Assembly: GCA_963780165.1 (NCBI GenBank) | Contig: CAWABB010000001.1 | Span: 62,001 to 126,000 of the forward strand | Direction of reading: 5' to 3' | Source of the DNA: CAWABB01 sp963780165 | GTDB lineage: Bacteria > Bacteroidota > Ignavibacteria > UBA10030 > UBA6906 | DNA length: 64,000 nt | Shown: piece by piece, positions 25,234 through 33,840 of the stretch | Numbering within the stretch: position 1 is the stretch's first letter | Layout of the letters: the number at the start of each line of letters is the position of its first letter | Position numbers and translations under genes: made by a program | The notes under the pieces: generated by a model | What the model saw: only the letters and a program-made list of their open reading frames with translations | Database searches by the model: none | Told to the model about the DNA's origin: nothing

Positions 25234-27450
25234 ATGTCGGTGAATGAACGCCAGCAGGGCACACCCGAGGCCATTGCAGCGCTCCAGGCGGAACTCAGAC
25301 GGTACAAGTCCGCCGTCACGGAGCTGGAGCTACTGAACCGGATCGCCCTCACCGCCGGGACGTCCGCGGACCTGGATCAGACGTTGAACGAGATTCTTCA
25401 GCAAACGCTAAAGGCCTTCAACGCGGAGCAGGGCACGATCCTCCTGACGACCGGGGATCCCGGACGACCCTTCAGAACGCTGCTTCGCCAGGATGACAGG
25501 AGCCGGCTGCACCACCACTACGACATCCTCACAGCAATAACCGGCTGGGCCCTCTCTCACGAAGAGCCCCTCGTCATCTCTGACCTTGCGGGGGACTCGA
25601 GGTTCAGCGCAACACCCGATGAGAAGATGCAGATCAGATCGGTTCTCTGCGCCCCGATCTGGTTCGAGGGAAAGATCATCGGACTCATTACCATGCTGAA
25701 CAGGAAGGCCGGGGAATCATTTTCCGCTGACGACTTGCCCCTCCTCACGACGATCGGAGTCCAGGCCGGACAGCTCATCAAGAACGCAGACCTCAGGCAA
25801 GATGCCTTGCGTCGTCTCCAGGAGGCGGAACACGCCCGCTGGGAAACCGAGAAGCTCAAGGACCTGGACAGGGTAAAGTCAGACTTCTTCACTGCGCTTG
25901 CCCACGAGCTGAGGACTCCGCTGACGTTGATCATTGGGCCGCTGGAGCAACTCGTCTCCGGCACTCCACCGGGTGATCCCCGACAGTACTACTCGCTCAT
26001 GCGCCATCAAGCCGAGAGACTGTTGCATCGCGTCAACGACCTCCTGGCGCTGGCAACCATCGATGCCGGCGTCATGAAGCTGAACATCGCCCGGTGGAAT
26101 ATCGGCACGATCCTGAATCGCGTGATCGCCTCGTTCGAGAGTGCGGCTCGCACGAAGGGGGTGCTTCTTGAAGGGAATGCTGATCTCGATCACCCGGCGG
26201 CGTGGTGCGACGGTGAGAAAATCGAGTCCATCCTCACCAATCTCGTATCAAATGCGCTGAAGTTCACGTTGTCCGGGGGTAGGGTTGCAGTGACGACTTC
26301 ACCGACCGTGCTTCCCGGGACTTCGACCGGGGCAGTGGGCCTGGTGGTTGTTGATTCGGGAATCGGGATTCCAGCCGAAGAACACGGAAGAATCTTTGAG
26401 CGATTCCAGAGGAACCCTTCTGCCCCACTCAACGAAAGCACGGGAATTGGCCTGTCGCTGGTCAGGGAGCTCGTAGCCCTGCACTTCGGGAGCATCGACG
26501 TAGAAAGCGCGCCGCAGGTTGGGTCCAGATTCACCGTCAGGATCCCGGCCGACAGAAGTTTCTACGAAGGCAAAGGAATTCGGGTTCATGAGCAGGAAAC
26601 CGGCCCCTCCGCTGTCGCCGCCCCTGCCCCGGGACCGTTGCCCATGACTGCCATCCCCGGACCGGAGGACGCCACCAGGAGCATTCTCATCGTCGAAGAC
26701 GACGACGATCTTCGCGGGTTCATCCGCGAGGTTCTTGAGGGCGAGTCACGAATCCTCGAGGCACGGAACGGTGACGAAGGGATGGCCATTGCCTTTGAGG
26801 CAATGCCCGACCTGATCGTCAGCGACGTGCTGATGCCCGGGATGGACGGGCTGACGCTCTGCACGCGGCTCCGTCGGGACGAACGGACCAGCCACATTCC
26901 AGTGATCCTCCTGACCTCCCGCGCCGAACTGGAGAGCAAACTCGAAGGTCTGGAGACGGGAGCCGACGACTATATTGCCAAGCCGTTCAGTCCGCGGGAA
27001 CTTTCGGTGCGGATCGCGAATCTGCTTGAACAGCGCCGTCTCCTTCGCGAACGGTATCGCCGGGAGGTGACGCTGGAACCGAAGAATATCGCCATTACGT
27101 CTGCAGACGAGGCGTTTCTCAATCGCCTCCTTGGCAGCGTAGAGACACACCTCGCCGATACTCAGTTCGGCGTTGAGCAACTCGCACATGACGCCGCCAT
27201 GAGCAAGACCCATCTGAACCGGAAGCTCAAGGCTTTGACCGACCAGACCGCAAATGAATTCATCCGCACCTACCGGCTGAAGCGGGCGGCAAGGATGCTG
27301 CTTGGGCGATCCGGCAACGTTTCTGAAGTCGCCTACGACGTCGGGTTCAGCAACCCCTCCTATTTTGCTGAAGTGTTCAGGGAAGCGTTCGGCTGTGCCC
27401 CAACGGAGTACGAGAAAAGAAAGGCTGACCCGACCGAGCCCCCCGCCTGA
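25234..27450 (+). CDS. Soluble hybrid two-component regulator: GAF - HisKA/HATPase - REC - AraC HTH
   Basis: A 738-residue one-protein two-component system. Order: short N-terminal coiled coil, GAF domain (about 30-185), HisKA with FFTALAHELRTP (phospho-His224), HATPase with NLVSNALKF, DSGIGIP and STGIGLSL, a linker, REC domain with VEDDDD and a phospho-Asp in VSDVLMPGMDG, then a C-terminal AraC-type DNA-binding domain (VSEVAYDVGFSNPSYFAEVF). Unlike classical HTCS proteins there is no transmembrane or periplasmic propeller part, so the signal is sensed in the cytoplasm by GAF. The ATG at 25234 is preferred over the TTG at 25219. The target genes are unknown; the surface-protein genes downstream are candidates. 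Confidence 0.92.
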   Translation: MSVNERQQGTPEAIAALQAELRRYKSAVTELELLNRIALTAGTSADLDQTLNEILQQTLKAFNAEQGTILLTTGDPGRPFRTLLRQDDRSRLHHHYDILTAITGWALSHEEPLVISDLAGDSRFSATPDEKMQIRSVLCAPIWFEGKIIGLITMLNRKAGESFSADDLPLLTTIGVQAGQLIKNADLRQDALRRLQEAEHARWETEKLKDLDRVKSDFFTALAHELRTPLTLIIGPLEQLVSGTPPGDPRQYYSLMRHQAERLLHRVNDLLALATIDAGVMKLNIARWNIGTILNRVIASFESAARTKGVLLEGNADLDHPAAWCDGEKIESILTNLVSNALKFTLSGGRVAVTTSPTVLPGTSTGAVGLVVVDSGIGIPAEEHGRIFERFQRNPSAPLNESTGIGLSLVRELVALHFGSIDVESAPQVGSRFTVRIPADRSFYEGKGIRVHEQETGPSAVAAPAPGPLPMTAIPGPEDATRSILIVEDDDDLRGFIREVLEGESRILEARNGDEGMAIAFEAMPDLIVSDVLMPGMDGLTLCTRLRRDERTSHIPVILLTSRAELESKLEGLETGADDYIAKPFSPRELSVRIANLLEQRRLLRERYRREVTLEPKNIAITSADEAFLNRLLGSVETHLADTQFGVEQLAHDAAMSKTHLNRKLKALTDQTANEFIRTYRLKRAARMLLGRSGNVSEVAYDVGFSNPSYFAEVFREAFGCAPTEYEKRKADPTEPPA

Positions 27451-27544
27451 TCCTTGACGACCTGAGGACCTCCCTTGCCCCCTGGGCAAAGGCACCCCGA
27501 GCGGTTCCCTCCCCACCCTCCATCTGAATTGCTGTCTCACTGTT

Positions 27545-27556
27545 ACACAATTGTGT
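27545..27556. promoter_or_regulatory. Perfect palindrome upstream of the ScyD-like gene
   Basis: ACACAATTGTGT, a perfect 12-bp palindrome in the 240-base gap between the hybrid regulator and the ScyD-like gene. Possible operator; no regulator is assigned. Confidence 0.35.
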
Positions 27557-27645
27557 GGATGTCTCAAAATCGGTCGGATTGGTGTCGTTTGTGGTAGAGA
27601 CGGACCAGCCTCTTTTGCGACCTTTGATGTGAAGAAACCCAAAGG

Positions 27646-27664
27646 GCCCGGCACCTTTCCGGGC
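27646..27664 (+). promoter_or_regulatory. 5'-UTR hairpin before the ScyD-like gene
   Basis: GCCCGG-cacctttC-CGGGC type stem (27646-27651 with 27659-27664) about 26 bases before the ATG at 27691. It could influence translation or message stability. It is too close to the start codon to be the terminator of the upstream gene with confidence. Confidence 0.3.
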
Positions 27665-27690
27665 AATTCACCTCAAAGAGGGAGGCAACT

Positions 27691-29979
27691 ATGTCGCTAC
27701 GTTCAGAATACTGGATTCTGGCGCTGCTCATCGCCGCAGCAGGCACGACAGCGCATGCCCAGCCGGTGGTCGAAGAATACGCCGCGGGCTTCGTCAACCC
27801 CATCGGCCTTACGGCCGATGCAAACGGGAATCTCTGGGTCGCCGAACAGGGAACGGGAAGTGGAACCACGTCGAGGGTCTCCGTCGTGACTCCCGACGGG
27901 CAGGTCCACCCGTTCCTTACCGGTATCCCATCAAACACGCCTGCGTTTGAGCCCATCGGCGCAGAGCATGTGGCCTTCGACTCGAACGGGAAAGCACTCG
28001 TCCTTTCGGGGGCCTGGGGTACCGGGCCTTTAAACGAGTCGATCCTTGTGGTCGACACGACCGGATTCCTCGCGGGAGGAACGGCGCGCTCCGTTGCCGA
28101 TCGCGATACCTCTTACCCGGTTGGCCCCTATGTCAGGGACCAGGGCGGAGTCCCTAACCCCTATCGGATCCACGTTCTCCCAAACGGCGACTGGCTTGTG
28201 GTTGACGCATCGTACAACGGGATCATCCGGCGCGACCGCGCCACCGGGACACTCAGCGATTTCTGCAAATTTTCGCCGATCGGGCAGGTGGAAGCGGTCC
28301 CGACTGGCATTGCGTTCGATGGAACCGACTTCTTCGTGGGCACTCTGACCGGCCTGCCGGTTCCTCCGGGCGCCGCGAAAGTCTACAAGGTCACGACGGC
28401 CGGTACCAAAACCGAGTTCAAAGGTGGGTTCACCGCCATTGTGGATCTTGCAGTCAATCCGGTCGACGGCAGCCTGTTCGTCCTTCAGCATGCGCGATTC
28501 TCCGGAGGGTGGGCCGATGGGACGGGTTCGCTTCTTCGGGTCCGGGGCGGGCTCGTGGATACGCTCCTCGTCGACATGCGGAGGCCCAGCGGCATGGCGT
28601 TCACGTCCGACGGAACCCTGTACATTTCATCCTACTCTCTTGACAACATCATCAAAGTGACAGGGCTCAACACTGTTATCGAACCGGCACCGGCGGCGGT
28701 GGCATTCGGGCCTGTTCTTACCTCTGTTCCCGATACACTCTCGTTCAGAATCCGCAATCTGGATACGCTGAGCCATTCGGTCACCGGCATAGCGACACCT
28801 GGTTCAGCGTACGCGCTCGTCAATCCGCCGGCATTGCCACTGACCCTCCCGGCCCGCTCATCGTTCGAGCTTCGAGTGATGTTTCAGCCGGGTACCGCCA
28901 GTGCATTCCCCGACTCCATCGTCATCTCCACGGACGACCCCGCGAGGCCGTCGTTTGTGGTACCTCTCTCGGGTTCTGGAGCTGCGATCATGGAAACGGC
29001 GGTGCGTGGCGTGATGTACGCGGTCAAGTTCGCCACCCCGGCGGGACAGGTCAACACGATTGACGTCCAGACCGGCGCCGCCGCCGGAGGGGCGACATTC
29101 GGATTGGACAAGGTGGACGCCCTTGCGATCCAGCGGGGGACGGGTGCGATGTACGGCAGCGTCACCTCGCCGTCGTCTACTGCCCTGTACCGGATCGATC
29201 CTGCAAGCGGAGGTGTGGCCCTCTCCAGGAGACTCCCCGTCGGCAACATGACCGCTCTTGCATTCGGCAACGGCGACACGCTGTTTGGTGGCACGACGAC
29301 CGGCCAACTGCTCGTATTCGAGCTCGCTGCAGCTACATACAGCCAGGCGGGTCCTGCAAGCGGAATTCCATACTACTCCTTCGCACTCTCTCCCACCACG
29401 GGAGAACTCTGGGCCTCGGCCCGCGCCACCCCTGACAATTCGGATACGTTGTACCGGGTCGATCTCGGGACCGGCATCGCACACCGCGTCGGGAGGAATG
29501 GAACGTCCCTCAGATCGTCGCTTGCCTTCGACTCCACCGGCACCCTATTCGCTCTGAGCGGGGGCAGTGACACGTTCAATACGCTGATGACGATCGATCT
29601 CCAGACCGGCACAGGAACAATGGTCGGATCCGAGATCTACCAGAACTTCTGCGCCATTACGGTGCGTGTCGACGGGGCTGTAACTGACGTAGATGACCCT
29701 GCCCGTTCGCTTCCCGCGTCGTTAAAGCTCGATCAGAACTATCCCAACCCGTTCAATCCGGAGACACAGATCAGATATCAGATTCCGGAAGCGGGGCACG
29801 TCAGGCTGTCCGTCTATGACATGCTCGGCCGCGAGGTCGCGGTGCTCGTCGATGAGTGGCGCGCTGCGGGCATCTATTCGGCGCAGTTCAAGGCTGCAGG
29901 TCTCGCGAGCGGCGCATACATGTATGTTCTGCGCGCAGGGGGCCAGACGCTGACCCGGAAACTCACGCTCGTGAAGTAG
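27691..29979 (+). CDS. T9SS-targeted ScyD/ScyE-like beta-propeller protein with HYDIN-like domain
   Basis: A 762-residue exported protein with GAGGGAGG ahead of the ATG and a signal peptide ending AHAQ. The first half matches the ScyD/ScyE propeller family (NPYRIHVLPNGDWLVVDA, VPTGIAFDGTDFFVGTLTG, PPGAAKVYKV). Next comes an ASH/HYDIN-like beta domain (FELRVMFQPGTA, DDPARPSFVVPLSGSG). A second propeller-like region follows, and the protein ends with a T9SS sorting domain (QNYPNPFNPET, YDMLGREV). In cyanobacteria Scy proteins belong to the scytonemin locus, but here the domain is only a propeller fold and no such pathway is present. Probable surface-attached binding protein; the ligand is unknown. 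The next gene starts 28 bases downstream. Confidence 0.82.
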   Translation: MSLRSEYWILALLIAAAGTTAHAQPVVEEYAAGFVNPIGLTADANGNLWVAEQGTGSGTTSRVSVVTPDGQVHPFLTGIPSNTPAFEPIGAEHVAFDSNGKALVLSGAWGTGPLNESILVVDTTGFLAGGTARSVADRDTSYPVGPYVRDQGGVPNPYRIHVLPNGDWLVVDASYNGIIRRDRATGTLSDFCKFSPIGQVEAVPTGIAFDGTDFFVGTLTGLPVPPGAAKVYKVTTAGTKTEFKGGFTAIVDLAVNPVDGSLFVLQHARFSGGWADGTGSLLRVRGGLVDTLLVDMRRPSGMAFTSDGTLYISSYSLDNIIKVTGLNTVIEPAPAAVAFGPVLTSVPDTLSFRIRNLDTLSHSVTGIATPGSAYALVNPPALPLTLPARSSFELRVMFQPGTASAFPDSIVISTDDPARPSFVVPLSGSGAAIMETAVRGVMYAVKFATPAGQVNTIDVQTGAAAGGATFGLDKVDALAIQRGTGAMYGSVTSPSSTALYRIDPASGGVALSRRLPVGNMTALAFGNGDTLFGGTTTGQLLVFELAAATYSQAGPASGIPYYSFALSPTTGELWASARATPDNSDTLYRVDLGTGIAHRVGRNGTSLRSSLAFDSTGTLFALSGGSDTFNTLMTIDLQTGTGTMVGSEIYQNFCAITVRVDGAVTDVDDPARSLPASLKLDQNYPNPFNPETQIRYQIPEAGHVRLSVYDMLGREVAVLVDEWRAAGIYSAQFKAAGLASGAYMYVLRAGGQTLTRKLTLVK

Positions 29980-30006
29980 GCGTCCACCTCGCGGGGAGAT
30001 CATCAG

Positions 30007-31926
30007 ATGCGCGCCGGCCACGTCGCTGTTGCACTGTTCATCCTTCTCGGAGAGGCGTCTGTCGCACAGACGCCTCTCCCGACGGGTCAATCCCTTCGCT
30101 TCAGCGGCTCGGGTAATTGCGTCCTCTGTCATCAGGGCGTGGGCGGCGAGGCCAACATGTGGCAGGGAAAGGACGTCTCCACCATCACCGACTGGCGCGC
30201 CACCATGATGGGCAATGCGAGCAAGGACCCGTTCTGGCGCGCCATCGTCGCGGAGGAGGTCCATCGGTTCCCTTCCAGAAAGGACGTCATCGAGTCGACG
30301 TGCACCCGATGCCATAGCCCCATCGGGTTCACCGAGGCGATTGCATCGGGCAAGCCGGGATACAGTATGGCCGAACTTGAACGCGATCCGCTGGCAAACG
30401 ACGGCGTGAGCTGCACAGTCTGCCATCAAATCACACCGGACGGTCTTGGAACACCAGCCTCGTATTCCGGGCATTACACCATTGGGACGGACAGATTGGT
30501 GTACGGCCCGTACGATGACAGCGATACGACGCTCATGCCGGTCGTCGTGAACTACAAGTCCAGATTCAGCTCGCACATCAGCAGTTCCGAGCTATGCGCC
30601 ACGTGCCACGCCCTGTTCACGCCGGTCTTCGACTCGCAGGGCAATGCAATCGGTTCGTTTCCCGAACAAACCCCCTATCTGGAGTGGAAGAACAGCATCT
30701 ACCGGGTCACGGGGAGGCAGTGCCAGGATTGCCACATGCCGGCACTCCCCGATTCCATCAAGATCTCCGGAATGGGAAGTTTCCCGAAACGCGCACCGTA
30801 CAGCAAGCACGAATTCGTGGGGGGCAATGTGTACATGCTCTCGCTGCTCCGCGACAACATCGATTCGCTTGCAGTGACCGCCAATGCCACGCACTTCGAT
30901 TCCACGATTGCGCGGGCAGCCCGCAACCTGAGCGACCGTTCGGTCAGGCTCGAGTCCGCCGCCTTCCATCGCGACGACACCCTGGAAATTCGTGCCACGA
31001 TCACAAACCTGACCGGGCACAAGCTTCCGACAGGTATCCCGTTCAGGAGGATGTGGCTGCATACGCTTGTGACGACCGACGCCGGCGATACCCTCTTTGA
31101 ATCGGGCGGATGGGACAGGGGCGGCCGCATCACGACGCGCACGGTTCCTTTCGAACCGCATCACCAGACGATCACGTCTCCGGACCAGGTGCAGATCTAC
31201 GAGGCTGTGATCGGTGATGGGGACAGCTCGGTGACCCGTTCCTTGCTTCGAGCAGCCCACTACCTGAAAGACAACAGGATCCCGCCGGCCGGTTTCACGC
31301 GCTCGCATCCTGCGTACGACTCAACGGCGATCGCGGGCGATGCACAGAATGACCCGGATTTCAACCGTGACGGAGCCACGGAAGGAACCGGCAGCGATCT
31401 CGTGATCTATCGCATCCCCGCCCGAGGGCACACGTCATACACGGCCACGATTGAAGTCTGCTATCAGTCGGTGAACCCGGATGTGGTGGAAGAAATCAGG
31501 CACCTCCCGCCGAAGGACATTGCGCGGTTTGTCCGCATGTATGACGCCCTGCCGAACACGCCCTTCGTGATGAAGAGGGTCACGATGGACGTGGTGACGG
31601 ACGTGACGGAGACTGCGGCCATGCCGGAAACATTCAGGCTCGAACAGAACTATCCCAACCCGTTCAACCCCTCGACCGAAATCAGGTTCCACGTCCCGGG
31701 CTCGTCGGGCCCGGATGCGCGGTCGGGTGATCCGGGGCTTCGTGACGTGAAGCTGGCTGTCTACGACATCCTCGGACATGAGGTAGCAGTCCTGGTCAAC
31801 GGACGTCTGACTCCCGGGACGCACACTGCTTCATTCACGCCGGGTGAACTTCCTAGCGGCATGTATCTGTACCGGCTGACCGCACGAGACTATTCCGCTG
31901 CCCGGAAAATGCTGCTGCTGAAGTGA
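30007..31926 (+). CDS. Five-haem c-type cytochrome (c554-like) with T9SS sorting domain
   Basis: A 639-residue exported cytochrome. Five CxxCH haem sites: CVLCH (Cys38), CTRCH (Cys99), CTVCH (Cys136), CATCH (Cys197) and CQDCH (Cys239), all in the first 245 residues. The arrangement resembles cytochrome c554-type families. A beta-rich region follows (about 300-540), with TNLTGHKLPTGIPFRRMWLH, a segment seen in related multihaem proteins. The last 85 residues are a T9SS sorting domain (QNYPNPFNPSTEI, YDILGHEV), so the haems should end up outside the outer membrane. Signal peptide residues 1-20. Followed 26 bases later by a single-haem lipoprotein, a likely electron-transfer partner. Confidence 0.88.
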   Translation: MRAGHVAVALFILLGEASVAQTPLPTGQSLRFSGSGNCVLCHQGVGGEANMWQGKDVSTITDWRATMMGNASKDPFWRAIVAEEVHRFPSRKDVIESTCTRCHSPIGFTEAIASGKPGYSMAELERDPLANDGVSCTVCHQITPDGLGTPASYSGHYTIGTDRLVYGPYDDSDTTLMPVVVNYKSRFSSHISSSELCATCHALFTPVFDSQGNAIGSFPEQTPYLEWKNSIYRVTGRQCQDCHMPALPDSIKISGMGSFPKRAPYSKHEFVGGNVYMLSLLRDNIDSLAVTANATHFDSTIARAARNLSDRSVRLESAAFHRDDTLEIRATITNLTGHKLPTGIPFRRMWLHTLVTTDAGDTLFESGGWDRGGRITTRTVPFEPHHQTITSPDQVQIYEAVIGDGDSSVTRSLLRAAHYLKDNRIPPAGFTRSHPAYDSTAIAGDAQNDPDFNRDGATEGTGSDLVIYRIPARGHTSYTATIEVCYQSVNPDVVEEIRHLPPKDIARFVRMYDALPNTPFVMKRVTMDVVTDVTETAAMPETFRLEQNYPNPFNPSTEIRFHVPGSSGPDARSGDPGLRDVKLAVYDILGHEVAVLVNGRLTPGTHTASFTPGELPSGMYLYRLTARDYSAARKMLLLK

Positions 31927-31951
31927 AGAAAGGTAACCTGGAGCTGATGCA

Positions 31952-33259
31952 ATGAAAAGTGTGCGCCACATCGGGCGGGTCCTGGCACGCATGCCGGTGC
32001 CAGGTATCCTTTCAGCCGTCATCATCATGTCACAGGGCTGCGACCTGCACAACCGCCAAACGCCGCCCCGCGAGTTCTTCGCGATCACCCATTCGGCGCT
32101 GAACCGCGTCTCGTTCTTTGATCTCGAGACTCGGACTGTCGTCGGGGTGCTCCCCACGGAGAAGCTCCCGCATGACATGCTCCTGGATCCGGCTTCACGA
32201 ACGCTCTTCGTCGTTTCCAGCGGCTCCCAGAATATCTCAACATATTCTCTCGACGCTGAGGCGCTCTGGGAGGAAGCCGGGAGGTTCATGCAGAAAGACT
32301 CTGCGGGCCTGAAACCGGCAGCAGGCGGATCGGCCACAATGCTCCACGCTTCTGGTCGGCGGGATACCGAGAAGGGCCCTGATTCATCGGGCGGCAAGGC
32401 CCTCAATCCGGATCCGGTTCAAGCGCTCCCCGCCTCGGTGGCGGCGCACTATCTGACAGATCCGACGTTCCCCTCGCGGGCGGCGGATCCGCACGCCCGG
32501 GCCGGGGCTCTTTCTCATAACTCCTGCTTCGACTGCCACCAGCGCTCCGTCGGGGCCAAGCCGTTCGCTCCGGTCTTCTCCTCGGACAGCTCCCGGATCT
32601 ACCTCATTCATCTGGCGGCAAAGAATCTGACAGTCCTCGATAAGAACACAATGAAAGTCCTGCGAGTAATTCCGCTTGCGCTCGATGGCGATTTCGCGCC
32701 AGTCGAGGCGTGGATGAATCCCTTCGAGACGACGGCTCTCGTGACGTTCAGGGCGGAGATCGGCCAGAGCAAGCCGGGGAGGATCGCGATCGTCAACCTG
32801 CGCGCCGGGGAAGTCAGCACGGTGATTCCCGCGGGGCTCTACCCCTGGCACATCCTCCCCACCGGGACCGGCCACACACTCTACATCAACAACTTCCAGA
32901 GCAGCCGCATCTCCGTGTTCGACCTTGCGAGGGGAGCAATTGTCGATTCGATCGTGGTCCAGAACGGGCCCGCAATGATGCTTCCGGTGCGAGATCAAAA
33001 CCTTCTCCTCGTGAGCTGCTTCTACACGGACCGGGTCCTGTTCGTCAACACCGCCACGCACGCGATCGAGAGGGAACTGGCCGTGGATGCCAATCCCACA
33101 TCGATGGAGTTCAGTGCAGACGGCCGCACGCTCTATGTCCTGTGCGGCGGGCAGAGCACGCTTCTGGAAATAGAGACCGCAGGGTGGACCACCACGGCGC
33201 GTCACCATCTGGTCTCGGGTGCATATGCGATGCAGCGTGTCGAGTTGCCCCGGCTATGA
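31952..33259 (+). CDS. Lipoprotein beta-propeller with one c-type haem site
   Basis: A 435-residue lipoprotein: signal ending IMSQGC (lipid Cys30). YVTN/WD40-like propeller blades run along the whole protein (FFDLETRTVVGVLP, ISVFDLARGAIVDSIVV, VLFVNTATHAIERELAVD). One CFDCH haem site at Cys192-His196 sits in a long insertion between blades. Such haem-bearing propellers occur next to multihaem cytochromes. Its stop overlaps a possible ATG at 33256 of the following gene. Its place directly after the five-haem cytochrome suggests a membrane-anchored partner in electron transfer or a binding protein; both are inference. Confidence 0.78.
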   Translation: MKSVRHIGRVLARMPVPGILSAVIIMSQGCDLHNRQTPPREFFAITHSALNRVSFFDLETRTVVGVLPTEKLPHDMLLDPASRTLFVVSSGSQNISTYSLDAEALWEEAGRFMQKDSAGLKPAAGGSATMLHASGRRDTEKGPDSSGGKALNPDPVQALPASVAAHYLTDPTFPSRAADPHARAGALSHNSCFDCHQRSVGAKPFAPVFSSDSSRIYLIHLAAKNLTVLDKNTMKVLRVIPLALDGDFAPVEAWMNPFETTALVTFRAEIGQSKPGRIAIVNLRAGEVSTVIPAGLYPWHILPTGTGHTLYINNFQSSRISVFDLARGAIVDSIVVQNGPAMMLPVRDQNLLLVSCFYTDRVLFVNTATHAIERELAVDANPTSMEFSADGRTLYVLCGGQSTLLEIETAGWTTTARHHLVSGAYAMQRVELPRL

Positions 33260-33300
33260 ACTACAGCATGAACAATTCCCGCATCACACGAGAGTCCCCG

Positions 33301-33840
33301 ATGAAGAAGCAAACCGCGCATATCGCGATCGCCACTGCATCAGTCCTCGCACTCACGATCGGGATCCTCCTCGCCGGGTGCAGCAAAGACGCATCCGCTC
33401 CCACCACCGACACGAACACAGCGACCGCAACCCTTACCGGCGTCGTTACTGACGCAGATTCTGCCGCCGGAGCGCCGATTGCAGGGGCTACGGTCTCAGC
33501 CGCGGGGAGTATGACTGTGACGACCAATGGCCGCGGCGAGTTCTCGCTCACGATCTCGGCGGGGACCACCGTGACAGTTCGCGTCACGAAAGCCGACTAT
33601 TCGCTCAATGAAATCGTCATGAACCTGGCTCCGGGCTCCGTGCGGACCGTCAGTGTCGGTCTCCTCCGCGTCGGGGCTGAGCAAACCCTGCCCGTCTCGA
33701 CCGGCGGGTACTGTGGCCGATGGCGGTTACACATTCTCGATGCCACCCGGCTTTGTAAATGCCAGGGGAAATGTGACGGTGAGCGTCACGGGTCTCGATC
33801 CCACGACCGGAGAGGTGCGTGCGCTGCCCGGCGGCCTTGA
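33301..33840 (+). CDS. N-terminal part of a frameshifted lipoprotein (carboxypeptidase-regulatory-like domain)
   Basis: Starts with a lipoprotein signal (ATG 33301, lipobox LAGC) and a Ser/Thr linker. A carboxypeptidase-regulatory-like beta sandwich follows (ATLTGVVTDADSAAGAPIAGATVSAA through NEIVMNLAPGSVRTVSVGLL). After about base 33708 the frame turns into a basic, Cys- and Arg-rich tail that is not protein-like, while the natural continuation (TVADGGYTFSMPPGF) is found one base over in the frame of the next entry. An extra base near 33708-33711 explains this. Real product: one lipoprotein from 33301 to 35986. Whether the shift is in the genome or a sequencing error cannot be told here. An upstream ATG at 33256 overlaps the previous stop but adds 15 polar residues. 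Confidence 0.7.
   Translation: MKKQTAHIAIATASVLALTIGILLAGCSKDASAPTTDTNTATATLTGVVTDADSAAGAPIAGATVSAAGSMTVTTNGRGEFSLTISAGTTVTVRVTKADYSLNEIVMNLAPGSVRTVSVGLLRVGAEQTLPVSTGGYCGRWRLHILDATRLCKCQGKCDGERHGSRSHDRRGACAARRP

Noticed and set aside
27691..29979. Scytonemin biosynthesis gene
   Set aside because: Only the ScyD/ScyE-type propeller fold is shared; none of the other scytonemin genes is present and the protein is a T9SS surface protein.
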